Positions 63,816 to 64,000 of a stretch of 64,000 nucleotides of DNA are shown piece by piece. Under the pieces are notes generated by a model that was not told where the DNA came from, ran no database searches, and saw only the letters and a program-made list of their open reading frames with translations. The stretch comes from Paraglaciecola arctica (GTDB taxonomy: Bacteria > Pseudomonadota > Gammaproteobacteria > Enterobacterales > Alteromonadaceae). Position 1 is the first letter of the stretch; every line of letters begins with the position of its first letter. Position numbers and translations under genes: made by a program. The DNA lies in contig NZ_JAHKQO010000049.1 of the NCBI RefSeq assembly GCF_018861065.1, positions 62,001 through 126,000 of the forward strand, in the 5' to 3' direction.

Positions 63816-64000
63816 ATGACAGAAAATACCGAAAAGTTGAGTGTGTTGGAGAAAGTTGGATACAGTTTAGGCGATTTAGCCGCCAACCTTGTATTTCAAA
63901 CCCTAGTGACATTTATCGCGTTTTTTTACACCGATGTTTACAAAATTCCTGTGGAGTCGGCCACTATGGTCATTTTCACTTGTGGATTAATCGCTGCGTT
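63816..64000 (+). CDS. GPH-family sugar:cation symporter, N-terminal part
   Basis: The ATG at 63816 opens a frame that runs off the right edge; 61 residues are visible. LEKVGYSLGDLAANLVFQTLVTFIAFFYTDVYKI closely resembles the start of the GPH symporter at 3025-4575 and includes the first membrane helix. Its genes beyond the edge probably form another sugar locus. Confidence 0.8.
   Translation, partial: MTENTEKLSVLEKVGYSLGDLAANLVFQTLVTFIAFFYTDVYKIPVESATMVIFTCGLIAA

Overview
The window looks like chromosomal DNA of a marine gammaproteobacterium of the order Alteromonadales, close to Glaciecola, Paraglaciecola or Alteromonas. The evidence is a moderately AT-rich composition, large TonB-dependent receptors (TBDRs) paired with tryptophan-halogenase-like flavoproteins and SapC, and the gammaproteobacterial gene orders ychF-pth-rplY-prs-tRNA-ispE-lolB / hemA-prfA-prmC-sirB and bioA/bioBFCD. 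Genus is an inference from gene content.

Positions 1-25.4 kb form a carbohydrate-uptake island. A minus-strand operon encodes a GPH-family sugar symporter, a GH94 cellobiose phosphorylase and a secreted GH5 glycanase (cut by the left edge). Next is TBDR 1, followed by a compact operon for SapC, a JmjC/cupin-8 protein, a flavin-dependent halogenase-like protein and a DUF6445 2OG-Fe(II) oxygenase-like protein. An M61 peptidase and a PilZ protein separate this from TBDR 2, which is divergent from an operon of four overlapping halogenase-like genes. The second of the four has lost both catalytic residues. LacI-type palindromes (TGAAAACGTTTTCA and variants) lie upstream of the transporter operon, of TBDR 1 and between TBDR 2 and the halogenase operon. 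They suggest one sugar-responsive regulon whose repressor is outside the window. A second GPH symporter starts at the right edge.

Positions 25.5-32.3 kb are core genes: an Mpo1-like protein, a LytS/LytTR two-component pair, pfkA, ubiF, a two-TM microprotein, ylqF and a YkgJ-like protein. Positions 32.6-36.4 kb look like an integron-type cassette cluster without an integrase. Six minus-strand genes are separated by attC-like sites: a complete class D beta-lactamase, a GFA protein, an XRE regulator and unknowns. An AGCS symporter and a tRNA operon (Met-Leu-Gln-Gln) with a strong promoter follow.

Positions 39-55 kb carry small membrane and lipoprotein genes, a DUF805 protein, a DIP1984-like protein, an alpha/beta hydrolase, then ychF-pth-rplY-prs. 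Between prs and ispE, one intact tRNA-Gln is followed by five decayed 3'-half copies at about 82-bp periodicity. lolB is divergent from hemA-prfA-prmC, an HD-GYP response regulator and sirB2-sirB1. Positions 55-60.5 kb hold the biotin genes, with a BirA-type operator in the bioA/bioB control region. The stretch 60.5-61.8 kb is degraded: a 9-bp tandem repeat and a frameshifted pseudogene flanked by two direct copies of an approximately 87-bp terminator element. A MATE transporter and the partial GPH symporter end the window.
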